Shown piece by piece: positions 19,063-28,245 of a stretch of DNA of 64,000 nt. This stretch comes from Streptomyces sp. NBC_00878 (GTDB lineage: Bacteria > Actinomycetota > Actinomycetes > Streptomycetales > Streptomycetaceae): NCBI RefSeq assembly GCF_026341515.1, contig NZ_JAPEOK010000001.1:8060001-8124000 (forward strand), written 5' to 3'. A model generated the notes under the pieces. That model searched no databases and was not told the origin of the DNA. It saw nothing but the letters and a program-made list of their open reading frames with translations. Position numbers and translations under genes: made by a program. Position 1 is the stretch's first letter; each line of letters starts with the position of its first letter.

Positions 19063-19790
19063 TACGACAGCACGAGACCGTGAGCGGCGCGCACTTCGCC
19101 TTCACCGACCGGTGGGGCGGGGTGAGCGCCGTTCCGTACGAGGAGCTCAATCTCGGCGGAGCGGTCGGTGACGACCCCGCTGCCGTACTGACCAATCGAC
19201 TGTGGGCCGCCAAGTCCCTGGGGCTCGACGCGAGTCGGGTGGTCTGGATGAACCAGGTGCACGGCAGCGATGTCGCCGAGGTCGACGGGCCGTGGACCGA
19301 CTCCCGGTCCACCCCGCCGGTCGACGGCCTGGTGACCGTCACCCGGGGCCTCGCCCTCGCTGTGCTCACCGCCGACTGCGTCCCGGTCCTGCTGGCCGAC
19401 CCGGTCGCCGGAGTGGTCGCCGCGGCCCACGCGGGCCGGCCCGGCATGGTCGCCGGGATCGTGCCCGAGGCCGTCGACGCGATGGAGTCGCTGGGCGCGG
19501 ACCCCGCGCGCATCGTCGCCCGCACCGGGCCCGCGGTCTGCGGCCGTTGCTACGAGGTGCCGGAAGCGATGCGCGCCGAAGTGGCCGCCGTCGAGCCTGC
19601 GGCGTACGCCGAGACGAGTTGGGGCACGCCGGCGCTCGATGTGGCCGCGGGCGTGCACGCGCAACTGGAACGGCTCGGAGTGCGCGACCGGGAGCAGTCG
19701 CCGGTGTGCACCCTCGAATCGACGGACCACTTCTCCTACCGGCGCGACCGCACCACAGGGCGGCTCGCGGGTTATGTCTGGCTGGACTGA
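19059..19790 (+). CDS. pgeF: Purine nucleoside phosphorylase / laccase-domain protein (PgeF, YlmD family)
   Basis: A 243-residue protein of the YfiH/YlmD family, once called polyphenol oxidases. Members act on purine nucleosides and, in E. coli, remove mis-incorporated serine from UDP-MurNAc. The metal-binding His/Cys signatures are visible: [20 protein letters not shown] and AAHAGRPGM. The family sits just after ftsZ in actinobacteria and Firmicutes, which fits a wall quality-control job (inference). GTG 19059 overlaps the ftsZ stop. Confidence 0.88.
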   Translation: MIRQHETVSGAHFAFTDRWGGVSAVPYEELNLGGAVGDDPAAVLTNRLWAAKSLGLDASRVVWMNQVHGSDVAEVDGPWTDSRSTPPVDGLVTVTRGLALAVLTADCVPVLLADPVAGVVAAAHAGRPGMVAGIVPEAVDAMESLGADPARIVARTGPAVCGRCYEVPEAMRAEVAAVEPAAYAETSWGTPALDVAAGVHAQLERLGVRDREQSPVCTLESTDHFSYRRDRTTGRLAGYVWLD

Positions 19791-19796
19791 TAGGGC

Positions 19797-20516
19797 ATGA
19801 CGGACCGTAAGGCTCAACTCGCCGGAAATCTGGCCACAGTGGAAGAGCGCATCGCGGCGGCGTGCACGGCCGCCGGGCGCAAGCGCGAAGAGGTGACCCT
19901 GATCGTGGTCACCAAAACCTACCCCGCGAGCGATGTGCGGATCCTGTCCGAACTCGGGGTGCGCCATGTCGCCGAGAACCGGGACCAGGACGCGGCACCC
20001 AAAGCACTGGAATGTTCGGATCTGCCCCTCTCGTGGCATTTTGTCGGCCAGTTGCAGACCAACAAAGTGCGTTCCGTGGTCGGTTACGCCGATGTCGTGC
20101 AGTCGGTCGACCGGGCCCGGCTCGTCACCTCCCTGTCGAAGGAGGCGGTGCTGCAGGGGCGCGAGGTGGGGTGTCTCATCCAGGTCGCACTGGACGCGGA
20201 CGAGAGCGGCAGGGGGGAGCGGGGAGGTGTGGGAGTCGGCGGAATCGAAGAGTTGGGCGACCTCGTCGCGGGCGCTCCGGGACTACGGCTCGACGGACTG
20301 ATGACCGTCGCTCCGCTCACCGGACCGTACGCGGGGCGCGAACTGGCGGCGTTCGAGCGCCTGATGGATTTGTCGACTGACCTGCGCAGCGCCCATCCGG
20401 CTGCGAACATGGTCTCGGCAGGGATGAGTGCGGACCTCGAACAGGCCGTGGGAGCCGGAGCGACACATGTGCGCGTCGGTACTGCGGTACTCGGAGTCCG
20501 CCCCAGGCTCGGGTAA
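19797..20516 (+). CDS. PLP homeostasis protein (YggS/YlmE/PLPBP)
   Basis: A 239-residue single-domain PLP-binding protein that keeps free pyridoxal phosphate and amino-acid pools in balance; it has no known catalytic reaction. The PLP-binding lysine is in the strand VTLIVVTKTYPASD, and the phosphate-binding end is ...SAGMSADLEQAVGAGATHVRVGTAVLG. It follows pgeF by six bases and precedes sepF, the conserved ylmD-ylmE-sepF order. Confidence 0.92.
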   Translation: MTDRKAQLAGNLATVEERIAAACTAAGRKREEVTLIVVTKTYPASDVRILSELGVRHVAENRDQDAAPKALECSDLPLSWHFVGQLQTNKVRSVVGYADVVQSVDRARLVTSLSKEAVLQGREVGCLIQVALDADESGRGERGGVGVGGIEELGDLVAGAPGLRLDGLMTVAPLTGPYAGRELAAFERLMDLSTDLRSAHPAANMVSAGMSADLEQAVGAGATHVRVGTAVLGVRPRLG

Positions 20517-20645
20517 CGTCGCCAAGAAGTCGGACCACAGCAGAAAATATGGTCATTACCGCCGAAGGGCGGGCATAACGACCTCGTGGATCGCGGGCAC
20601 TTGGCAACAGTCAGCCGATCCACCACAGAGCGGAGGACTCAGAGC

Positions 20646-21287
20646 ATGGCCGGCGCGATGCGCAAGATGGCGGTCTACCTCGGCCTCGTGGAGGACGATG
20701 GGTACGACGGCAGGGGTTTTGACCCCGACGACGACTTCGAGCCCGAGCTTGACCCGGAGCCCGAGCGGGACCGCCGGCGGCACGAGCCGCCGCATCAATC
20801 ACACCAGTCGCATCAGTCCCAACGGGACGAATCGGTACGAGTGGTGCAGCCGCCTGTGCAGCGCGATCCTGTGTCACATTCCGCTTCGCTCACTGCGGAA
20901 TCGGGGCGTCCCGCGCGAATCGCCCCCGTGGCGTCCATCACACAAGAACGTCAAAGCCTGGAGAAGAACGCACCGGTGATCATGCCCAAGGTCGTGTCGG
21001 AACGAGAGCCGTACCGGATCACCACACTGCACCCCCGGACCTACAACGAGGCCCGTACCATCGGGGAACACTTCCGTGAGGGCACGCCGGTGATCATGAA
21101 TCTGACCGAGATGGATGACACGGACGCGAAGCGACTTGTCGACTTTGCGGCCGGTTTGGTGTTTGGTCTTCACGGAAGCATCGAGCGGGTGACGCAGAAG
21201 GTGTTCCTGTTGTCGCCTGCTAACGTCGATGTCACGGCGGAGGACAAGGCTCGCATCGCAGAGGGCGGGTTCTTCAACCAGAGCTGA
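20646..21287 (+). CDS. sepF: Cell division protein SepF
   Basis: Membrane-binding partner of FtsZ that tethers and bundles Z-ring filaments. The 213-residue protein has the N-terminal amphipathic helix ([13 protein letters not shown]), an acidic and Gln/His/Ser-rich linker (residues about 20-75, with QSHQSHQS repeats), then the SepF domain ([33 protein letters not shown]). ATG 20646 follows GGAGG; an earlier in-frame start is less likely because it moves the membrane helix away from the N-terminus. Streptomyces carry several sepF paralogues; this is the one in the dcw cluster. Confidence 0.93.
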   Translation: MAGAMRKMAVYLGLVEDDGYDGRGFDPDDDFEPELDPEPERDRRRHEPPHQSHQSHQSQRDESVRVVQPPVQRDPVSHSASLTAESGRPARIAPVASITQERQSLEKNAPVIMPKVVSEREPYRITTLHPRTYNEARTIGEHFREGTPVIMNLTEMDDTDAKRLVDFAAGLVFGLHGSIERVTQKVFLLSPANVDVTAEDKARIAEGGFFNQS

Positions 21288-21337
21288 GACGCAGGACCGG
21301 ACGAGGCACGAAAACAGGGGAGAGGGAAGCACGGATC

Positions 21338-21622
21338 ATGAGCGTGGTTGCGCAGGTTCTCTACATCGCGCTGATGTGTTTCCTCATCGTGCTGATCTTC
21401 CGGTTGGTCATGGACTACGTCTTCCAGTTCGCCCGCTCATGGCAACCCGGCAAGGCGATGGTGGTCGTTCTGGAGGCCACCTACACTGTCACTGATCCAC
21501 CGCTCAAGCTTCTGCGGCGGTTCATCCCGCCGCTGCGTCTCGGGGGCGTGGCGCTCGACCTGTCCTTCTTCGTACTGATGATCATCGTCTACATCCTGAT
21601 CTCCGTTGTGAGCCGGCTGTGA
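21338..21622 (+). CDS. YggT-family membrane protein
   Basis: A 94-residue protein with two long hydrophobic helices (about 4-28 and 65-93) around a short loop containing PLKLLRRFIPP, typical of YggT. The family is conserved between sepF and divIVA in Gram-positive bacteria and has been linked to membrane or osmotic homeostasis and division, without a settled mechanism. ATG 21338 follows a purine-rich GGGGAGAGGG. Confidence 0.9.
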   Translation: MSVVAQVLYIALMCFLIVLIFRLVMDYVFQFARSWQPGKAMVVVLEATYTVTDPPLKLLRRFIPPLRLGGVALDLSFFVLMIIVYILISVVSRL

Positions 21623-21677
21623 ACGATACGGTCTTGCCGAACGCCGACGATGCCGACGACTACGTTGAGGTGAAGAG

Positions 21678-22883
21678 ATGCCGTTGACCCCCGAGGACGT
21701 GCGGAACAAGCAGTTCACGACCGTCCGCCTCCGAGAAGGCTATGACGAGGACGAGGTCGATGCCTTCCTCGATGAGGTCGAAGCCGAACTGACTCGCCTG
21801 CTCCGCGAGAACGAGGACCTGCGCGCCAAGCTGGCCGCCGCCACACGCGCCGCCGCGCAGAACCAGCAGCAGGGCATGCGCAAGCCGCCCGAACAGGACC
21901 AGCAGGGCCCGCCGCAGGGCATGCGCGGTCCCGGTGCTCCCGTACCCGCCGGCATATCGGGCCCGCCGCAGCAGCAGATGGGCGGCCCGATGGGTGGCCC
22001 GCCCCAGCTGCCGAGCGGTGCGCCGCAGCTGCCCGCGGGCCCCAGCGCCCAGGGTCAGCAGGGTCCCGGCCAGATGGGCCAGGGTCCGATGGGTCAGGGT
22101 CCGATGGGCCAGGGCCAGATGGGTCAGGGCCCCATGGGCCAGGGCCAGATGGGCCAGGGTCCGGGCCCGATGCAGGGTCAGATGCAGCAGCAGATGCCTC
22201 AGCAGATGGGCGGCCCGATGGGCGGTCCCATGGGTGGCCCGATGGGCGGTCACGGTGGCCCGCAGATGGGTCAGCCCGGTCAGGGCCCCGGCGGCGACAG
22301 TGCCGCCCGCGTGCTCTCGCTGGCTCAGCAGACCGCCGACCAGGCGATCGCCGAGGCCCGTTCCGAGGCCAACAAGATCGTCGGCGAGGCCCGCAGCCGC
22401 GCCGAGGGTCTGGAGCGCGACGCCCGTGCCAAGGCCGACGCTCTTGAGCGGGACGCGCAGGAGAAGCACCGCGTGGCGATGGGCTCCCTGGAGTCCGCCC
22501 GCGCCACGCTGGAGCGCAAGGTCGAGGACCTGCGCGGCTTCGAGCGCGAGTACCGCACGCGTCTGAAGTCCTACCTGGAGTCGCAGCTGCGTCAGTTGGA
22601 GACCCAGGCCGACGACTCGCTGGCCCCGCCGCGTGCGCCGGCCGCCGCGTCCCTTCCGTCGTCGCCGAGCCCGTCCATGGCTCCGGCCGGGGCGAGCATG
22701 CCGTCCTACGGCGGCAACCCGATGGGTGGTCCGGCTCCGGCCGCTCCGTCCTACGGCGGCCAGCAGCAGATGTCGCCGGCCATGACCCAGCCGATGGCTC
22801 CGGTCCGGCCGCAGGGCCCCTCGCCCATGCAGCAGGCGCCCTCGCCGATGCGCGGCTTCCTGATCGACGAGGACGACAACTGA
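21678..22883 (+). CDS. divIVA: Polar growth coiled-coil protein DivIVA
   Basis: Polarity scaffold that marks hyphal tips and branch sites in Streptomyces. The 401-residue protein starts with the conserved DivIVA domain ([33 protein letters not shown]) and a short coiled coil, followed by a Gln/Gly/Pro/Met-rich linker (about residues 60-205) with GQGPM and GGPM repeats. A second long coiled coil (about 210-315) and another Pro/Met/Ser-rich tail follow, ending [10 protein letters not shown]. The repeat-containing linker and tail are typical of actinobacterial DivIVA. A strong terminator follows the stop codon. Confidence 0.96.
   Translation: MPLTPEDVRNKQFTTVRLREGYDEDEVDAFLDEVEAELTRLLRENEDLRAKLAAATRAAAQNQQQGMRKPPEQDQQGPPQGMRGPGAPVPAGISGPPQQQMGGPMGGPPQLPSGAPQLPAGPSAQGQQGPGQMGQGPMGQGPMGQGQMGQGPMGQGQMGQGPGPMQGQMQQQMPQQMGGPMGGPMGGPMGGHGGPQMGQPGQGPGGDSAARVLSLAQQTADQAIAEARSEANKIVGEARSRAEGLERDARAKADALERDAQEKHRVAMGSLESARATLERKVEDLRGFEREYRTRLKSYLESQLRQLETQADDSLAPPRAPAAASLPSSPSPSMAPAGASMPSYGGNPMGGPAPAAPSYGGQQQMSPAMTQPMAPVRPQGPSPMQQAPSPMRGFLIDEDDN
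22070..22265 (+). repeat. Coding tandem repeats in divIVA linker
   Basis: About 195 bases of imperfect 12- to 15-base units reading CAGGGTCCGATGGG and variants. They encode [10 protein letters not shown] runs and then GGPMGGPM. Such tracts are prone to copy-number change by slippage. Confidence 0.85.
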
Positions 22884-22920
22884 CGGCCTCCGGTACGCCT
22901 TAGGCGTCGGCAGCGTTCAG

Positions 22921-22956
22921 GGTGGAGCCCCGGATATTCCGGGGCTCCACCCTTTT
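22921..22956 (+). terminator. Rho-independent terminator after divIVA
   Basis: A perfect 13-bp stem (22921-22933 with 22939-22951) and a 5-base loop, followed by CTTTT. It closes the plus-strand division cluster 38 bases after the divIVA stop. Confidence 0.92.
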
Positions 22957-23034
22957 GCGTCGGCGGGTGCGGCCCCGCCGAGTGCGCGTGTGTGTGTTCG
23001 GGAGGGTGCGCATCTGTGCGCGGGCACGCAACGC

Positions 23035-23079
23035 CGAAGGCCCGGTCCCACCAAGATCTTTGGCGGGACCGGGCCTTCG
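23035..23079 (-). terminator. Terminator after ileS
   Basis: A perfect 15-bp stem (23035-23049 paired with 23065-23079) whose 15-base loop can itself pair (CCAA with TTGG). It lies just downstream of the ileS stop on the minus strand and could also block read-through from divIVA. Confidence 0.85.
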
Positions 23080-23088
23080 AGGCCGCTG

Positions 23089-26000
23089 CTACGCCTTGCG
23101 AAGGCGGAACGTCAGTGACAGGGACTCGTCCGTGAACGGCGTGCCGTACGTGTCGTCCGCCTCACCCTGCCCGAAGTCCGTGGCGAGGACCTCGTCGGCG
23201 ATCAGGGCGGAGTGCTCGGTGAGCGCCGCGATCACCTTCGGGTCCGTGGACGTCCAGCGCAGGGCGATCCGGTCGGCCACGTCGAGGCCGCTGTTCTTGC
23301 GGGCCTCCTGGATCAGCCGGATCGCGTCACGGGCCAGGCCGGCCTGGCGCAGCTCCTCGGTGATCTCCAGGTCGAGGGCGACGGTGGCCCCGGAGTCCGA
23401 GGCGACGGACCAGCCCTCGCGCGGGGTCTCCGTGATGATCACCTCGTCCGGGGCGAGCGTGACGGTCTCGCCGTCGACCTCCACCGACGCCGTGCCCTCG
23501 CGCAGGGCGAGGGACAGCGCGGCCGCGTCGGCCTCGGCGACGGCCTTGGCCACCGCCTGGACGCCCTTGCCGAACCGCTTGCCCAGCGCGCGGAAGTTGG
23601 CCTTGGCGGTCGTGTCTACCAGCGAGCCGCCCACTTCGGAGAGCGAGGCCAGCGCGCTCACGTTCAGCTCCTCCGTGATCTGCGCGTGCAGTTCACGGTC
23701 GAGGGACCCGAATCCGGTGGCGGCGACCAGCGCGCGGGACAGCGGCTGGCGCGTCTTCACCCCCGACTCCGCGCGCGTGGCACGGCCCAGCTCCACGAGA
23801 CGGCGTACGAGCACCATCTGCTTCGACAGCTCCGGGTCGATGACGGACAGGTCCGCCTCCGGCCAGGACGTCAGGTGTACGGACTCGGGGGCGCCCGGGG
23901 CCACGGGCACCACCAGGTCCTGCCAGACCCGCTCGGTGATGAACGGGGTCAGCGGGGCCATCAGGCGCGTGACCGTCTCGACGACCTCGTGCAGGGTGCG
24001 CAGTGCCGCCTTGTCGCCCTGCCAGAAGCGGCGGCGCGAGCGGCGTACGTACCAGTTGGACAGGTCGTCGACGAACGCCGAGAGGAGCTTGCCGGCGCGC
24101 TGGGTGTCGTAGGCCTCCAGCGCCTGCGTCACCTGGTCGGTGAGCGCGTGGAGTTCGGACAGGAGCCAGCGGTCCAGGACCGGGCGGTCCGCCGGGGCCG
24201 GGTCGGCCTCGCTGGGCGCCCAGTTGGACGTGCGCGCGTACAGGGCCTGGAAGGCGACCGTGTTCCAGTACGTGAGGAGCGTCTTGCGGACGACCTCCTG
24301 GATCGTGCCGTGGCCGACGCGACGGGCCGCCCAGGGAGAGCCGCCGGCCGCCATGAACCAGCGGACGGCGTCGGCGCCGTGCCGGTCCATCAACGGGATC
24401 GGGTCCAGGGTGTTGCCCAGGTGCTTGGACATCTTGCGGCCGTCCTCGGCGAGGATGTGGCCGAGGCACACGACGTTCTCGTACGACGACTTGTCGAAGA
24501 CGAGCGTGCCGACCGCCATCAGTGTGTAGAACCAGCCGCGGGTCTGGTCGATGGCCTCGCTGATGAACTGCGCCGGATAGCGGGACTCGAAGAGTTCCTT
24601 GTTCTTGTGCGGGTAGCCCCACTGCGCGAACGGCATCGAACCCGAGTCGTACCAGGCGTCGATGACCTCCGGCACGCGCGTGGCCGTCTTCTCGCACTGG
24701 GGGCACGCGAAGGTGACCTCGTCGATGAAGGGGCGGTGCGGGTCGAGGTCCGACTGGTCCGTGCCCGTCAGCTCCGTGAGCTCGGTGCGGGAGCCGACGA
24801 CCGTGAGGTGGTCGTCCTCGCAGCGCCAGATCGGCAGCGGGGTGCCCCAGTAGCGGTTGCGGGACAGGGCCCAGTCGATGTTGTTGTTCAGCCAGTCGCC
24901 GTACCGGCCGCTCTTGACCGAGTCCGGGTACCAGTTGGTCTTCTCGTTCTCCTGGAGGAGGCGGCCCTTGATGGCCGTGGTGCGGATGTACCAGGACGGC
25001 TGCGCGTAGTAGAGGAGCGCGGTGTGGCAGCGCCAGCAGTGCGGGTAGCTGTGCTCGTACGGGATGTGCTTGAAGAGCAGGCCGCGCTGCTGGAGGTCCT
25101 CGGTGAGCTTCTCGTCAGCCTTCTTGAAGAAGACGCCGCCGACCAGGGGGACGTCCTCCTCGAACGTGCCGTCGGGGCGGACCGGGTTCACCACCGGCAG
25201 GCCGTACTCGCGGCAGACCTTGAGGTCGTCCTCGCCGAAGGCGGGGGACTGGTGGACCAGACCCGTGCCGTCCTCGGTCGTCACGTACTCCGCGTTCACC
25301 ACGTAGTGGGCGGGCTCGTTCTTCGGGAACTCGACCAGCTCGAACGGACGTTGGTACGTCCAGCGCTCCATCTCGGCGCCCGTGAAGGACTGGCCGGTGG
25401 TCTCCCAGCCCTCGCCGAGTGCCTTCTCTACGAGCGGCTCGGCGACGACGAGCCGCTCCTCGCCGTTCGTCGCGACGACGTAGGTGACCTCGGGGTGGGC
25501 GGCGACCGCGGTGTTGGACACCAGGGTCCACGGGGTCGTCGTCCACACCAGGAGCGCGGCCTCGCCCGCGAGCGGACCGGAGGTGAGCGGGAAACGGACG
25601 AACACCGAGGGGTCCACGACCGTCTCGTAGCCCTGCGCCAGCTCGTGGTCGGAGAGGCCCGTGCCGCAGCGCGGGCACCAGGGGGCGACGCGGTGGTCCT
25701 GGACCAGCAGACCCTTGTTGAAGATCTCCTTGAGCGACCACCACACGGACTCGATGTACTCGGGGTCCATCGTGCGGTACGGGTCGTTCAGGTCGGTCCA
25801 GTAACCCATGCGGGTCGTGAGCTCTTCGAAGGCGTCGGTGTGGCGGGTCACGGACTCGCGGCACTTGGCGTTGAACTCGGCGATGCCGTACGCCTCGATG
25901 TCCTTCTTGCCGTTGAAGCCGAGCTCCTTCTCGACCGCCAGCTCCACGGGGAGGCCGTGGCAGTCCCAGCCGGCCTTGCGGGCCACGTGGTAGCCGCGCA

Positions 26001-26247
26001 TGGTGCGGAAGCGCGGGAAGACGTCCTTGAAGACGCGCGCCTCGATGTGGTGGGCACCGGGCATGCCGTTGGCCGTGGGGGGGCCTTCGTAGAACACCCA
26101 CTCCGGGCGGCCCTCGGACTGCTCCAGGGTCTTGGCGAAGATCTTCTGCTCGCGCCAGAAGTCGAGCACGGCGTGCTCGAGGGCGGACAGGTCGACCTGG
26201 GCCGGCACCTGGCGGTACTGCGGCTGTGTACTCGGCTGCGTATTCAA
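23089..26247 (-). CDS. ileS: Isoleucyl-tRNA synthetase
   Basis: Charges tRNA-Ile with isoleucine. The 1052-residue class I synthetase has a variant HIGH region (GPPTANGMPGAHH near residue 60), an editing domain, and KMSKH in the GRKMSKHLGN loop. Size and motif form suggest the longer, eukaryote-like IleS group common in actinobacteria, a group often less sensitive to mupirocin (inference). The best start is TTG 26247, placed after GGAGGAAG (26252-26259); the in-frame ATG at 26307 would put the ribosome site inside the gene and overlap the T-box leader. Expression is probably controlled by the adjoining T-box. Confidence 0.95.
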   Translation of the reverse strand: MNTQPSTQPQYRQVPAQVDLSALEHAVLDFWREQKIFAKTLEQSEGRPEWVFYEGPPTANGMPGAHHIEARVFKDVFPRFRTMRGYHVARKAGWDCHGLPVELAVEKELGFNGKKDIEAYGIAEFNAKCRESVTRHTDAFEELTTRMGYWTDLNDPYRTMDPEYIESVWWSLKEIFNKGLLVQDHRVAPWCPRCGTGLSDHELAQGYETVVDPSVFVRFPLTSGPLAGEAALLVWTTTPWTLVSNTAVAAHPEVTYVVATNGEERLVVAEPLVEKALGEGWETTGQSFTGAEMERWTYQRPFELVEFPKNEPAHYVVNAEYVTTEDGTGLVHQSPAFGEDDLKVCREYGLPVVNPVRPDGTFEEDVPLVGGVFFKKADEKLTEDLQQRGLLFKHIPYEHSYPHCWRCHTALLYYAQPSWYIRTTAIKGRLLQENEKTNWYPDSVKSGRYGDWLNNNIDWALSRNRYWGTPLPIWRCEDDHLTVVGSRTELTELTGTDQSDLDPHRPFIDEVTFACPQCEKTATRVPEVIDAWYDSGSMPFAQWGYPHKNKELFESRYPAQFISEAIDQTRGWFYTLMAVGTLVFDKSSYENVVCLGHILAEDGRKMSKHLGNTLDPIPLMDRHGADAVRWFMAAGGSPWAARRVGHGTIQEVVRKTLLTYWNTVAFQALYARTSNWAPSEADPAPADRPVLDRWLLSELHALTDQVTQALEAYDTQRAGKLLSAFVDDLSNWYVRRSRRRFWQGDKAALRTLHEVVETVTRLMAPLTPFITERVWQDLVVPVAPGAPESVHLTSWPEADLSVIDPELSKQMVLVRRLVELGRATRAESGVKTRQPLSRALVAATGFGSLDRELHAQITEELNVSALASLSEVGGSLVDTTAKANFRALGKRFGKGVQAVAKAVAEADAAALSLALREGTASVEVDGETVTLAPDEVIITETPREGWSVASDSGATVALDLEITEELRQAGLARDAIRLIQEARKNSGLDVADRIALRWTSTDPKVIAALTEHSALIADEVLATDFGQGEADDTYGTPFTDESLSLTFRLRKA

Positions 26248-26251
26248 CGAG

Positions 26252-26560
26252 CTTCCTCCGGCGGACTTTCTGCCTTCCGTCCGGAGGGACGAGAGCTGTG
26301 TTGTCATCTACGCCGTGTGCGGCGCGCTCCCGCGGTACCACCCTCCTTGGCTCTCCGTCGCTTCCTGCGCGCCGGTGAGCCCCCTCATTGGGGTCGCGAT
26401 GCCGGGTCTACCGGCCGCTGCCTTTCGTGCCTCTCGGCTGCGGCTTTCTTCCGGCGGCTCCGGGGTGATCTTCACGTCGCGCTTGCCCCCGGGCTCGCAC
26501 CGTCCCCGGATCGCTCTTGGCTGCGTACGCCGCTACTCGTCCCCATCCACGCTTCTCGCT
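26252..26560 (-). promoter_or_regulatory. T-box riboswitch leader of ileS (translational type)
   Basis: Read on the minus strand, the leader carries a Stem I region with the isoleucine specifier ATC (26467-26469, within GTGAAGATCACC). The invariant T-box sequence AGGGTGGTACCGCGG lies at 26330-26344. Near the gene, CCTCCGG (minus strand, 26281-26287) can pair with the CCGGAGG of the ribosome binding site (26255-26261), forming a sequestering hairpin. Uncharged tRNA-Ile would bind the specifier and T-box bulge and release the site. Actinobacterial ileS T-boxes of this translational kind are established. A -10-like TACACT (26567-26572, minus) sits about 7 bases before the leader. Confidence 0.92.
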
Positions 26561-26869
26561 CCGCCCAGTGTACGGCGCCGGGCGGACAGCGGCCGACCGG
26601 ATTTCCCGGGCCCGCGGGGACGGGGTGGCGGGGCGCGGGAGAGGCGTGCGGACTGACCCGAATGGCGAGGCGGTGGTGTTCGGATCCTGGGACGGCCGAC
26701 TCGGCGGATTACCCGGCGGGGAGCTGGGCACAACGCTTGAAGGCTCGCCGCGCGGTACCCGCGGGGAGGGCGAATCGGGCGGCGTGCCCCGTTGCCGCGG
26801 GACGCAAGTCGATTTATCGTCCCAGCACGATTCGCGTGCAAGATCACAATATGTGAAGGGGCCGCGGCC

Positions 26870-28135
26870 ATGGTGGCGAAAAAGACCGCCGTACAGCAGT
26901 CGGCGTCCGGCAGATCCATGGGGGCGGCCGACGACGCCGGGGCGGCGGCCAAGGATGTGAGCGGCAAGAAGAGCACGCGGGGGGCCGTGAAGGGCACGGC
27001 GAAGAAGGCGGCGGGCGCCACCAAGAAGACGACCGGTGCCACAGCAGCCGACGCCAAGGCGGCCGGTGTGAAGAGGGCCGGTGTGAAGACGGCCGCCTCC
27101 AAGAGGGTCCCTTCCAAGGCGGCCGGGGCCACGAAGGCCGCCGCCAAAACGGCGGGGGCCACCAAGGCCGTATCGAAGACGACCGGGGCGAAAGCGAGCA
27201 CTACGAAGAGGGGCACGGCAAAGGCGGCTGCCGGGAAGGGGGCGGCCGAGGGGGCGTCGGCTGCTACGAAGACGTCCGCCACGAAGACGTCCGCTGGGAG
27301 GGCGCCCGCGACGAAAGCGTCCGCTGCGAAAGCGGCTGCTACGAAGGCGTCCGCTGCGAAAACGGGCGCTACGAAGGCAACCGCTTCCAAGAAGGCCCCT
27401 ACGAAGACGACTGCTACGAAACAGGCCGCTTCCAAGAAGGCTCCTGCGAAGACGGCCGCCGCGAGGACTGGCGCCACGAAGAAGGCCGCGGCTACGAAGA
27501 AGGCCGTCGCGAAGGGGGCGGGTGAGGTGGGTGTCTCCGCCGCGAAGCCCGCCCGGAAGACGGGCAGGAAGGGCACGCGTACGGCCAAGAAGGCGGTCGC
27601 TACCGCGGCCGAGGGTGCGGCCGAGGCCGCGAAGACGACGGGAGCCACGACGGTGGTTGCGAAGAAGACTCCTGGCACGGCCACGGCGGCGAAGAAGACC
27701 ACCGCGGTCCCCAAGGCGCGGGTCGCCGCGGCGGAGCCCGGCGAGCTCGCGGTACGCCCCGGTGAGGACCCCTGGACCCCGGAGGAGGTGGCGGAGGCAC
27801 GCGCGGGGCTGCTGTCGGAGGCCCTGCGGCTGCGCGCCGAGATCACGCACTCCGCGGAGTCCCTGGCGGGCCTGATGCGCGACTCCGGGGACGGCGCGGG
27901 CGACGATCAGGCGGACACCGGCACCAAGAACATCACGCGCGAGAGCGAGATGGCGCTCGCGGCCAACGCCCGGGACATGCTGGAGCAGGACGAGCGCGCC
28001 CTCGAACGCCTGGACGCGGGCACGTACGGGCTCTGCGAGAGCTGTGGCAACCCCATCGGGAAGGCACGCATGCAGGCCTTCCCGCGCGCCACCCTGTGCG
28101 TGGAGTGCAAGCAGAAGCAGGAGCGGCGCTACTGA
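26870..28135 (+). CDS. Lys/Ala-rich histone H1-like protein with DksA/TraR zinc finger
   Basis: A 421-residue protein in two parts. The first 285 or so residues are a low-complexity Lys/Ala/Thr tract (repeats such as TKASAAK and KKAPTKT) resembling the tail of histone H1 and likely to bind DNA. The C-terminal 130 residues form a DksA/TraR domain with a C-x2-C-x17-C-x2-C zinc finger (CESCGNP ... CVECK). ATG 26870 is chosen because AAGGGG precedes it and the tract starts there (MVAKKTAVQQ). DksA-type proteins bind the RNA polymerase secondary channel; whether this one does is unknown. A nucleoid-associated regulator is the likeliest role. Confidence 0.88.
   Translation: MVAKKTAVQQSASGRSMGAADDAGAAAKDVSGKKSTRGAVKGTAKKAAGATKKTTGATAADAKAAGVKRAGVKTAASKRVPSKAAGATKAAAKTAGATKAVSKTTGAKASTTKRGTAKAAAGKGAAEGASAATKTSATKTSAGRAPATKASAAKAAATKASAAKTGATKATASKKAPTKTTATKQAASKKAPAKTAAARTGATKKAAATKKAVAKGAGEVGVSAAKPARKTGRKGTRTAKKAVATAAEGAAEAAKTTGATTVVAKKTPGTATAAKKTTAVPKARVAAAEPGELAVRPGEDPWTPEEVAEARAGLLSEALRLRAEITHSAESLAGLMRDSGDGAGDDQADTGTKNITRESEMALAANARDMLEQDERALERLDAGTYGLCESCGNPIGKARMQAFPRATLCVECKQKQERRY
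26930..27640 (+). repeat. Lys/Ala-coding low-complexity tract
   Basis: Roughly 700 bases of degenerate AAG/GCC/ACG-rich units (for example GCTACGAAGGCGTCC) inside the H1-like gene. They are coding and in frame, but copy number is probably variable between strains. Confidence 0.75.
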
Positions 28136-28245
28136 TCGGCCACTGATCCATTACCGATCGGCCCGGCGTGCCTCCTGAGCACCTGGGCGCGGCAGGCCGT
28201 GCCGTACCCTCGTCCTCAGTCAGGCACCTAGGTTGAGGGACTCAC

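Noticed and set aside
23212..26856. 1214-codon open frame on the plus strand opposite ileS
   Set aside because: Antisense shadow of high-GC coding DNA; no recognisable domains, composition Arg/Gly/Val-rich, and the opposite strand is an unmistakable IleS.
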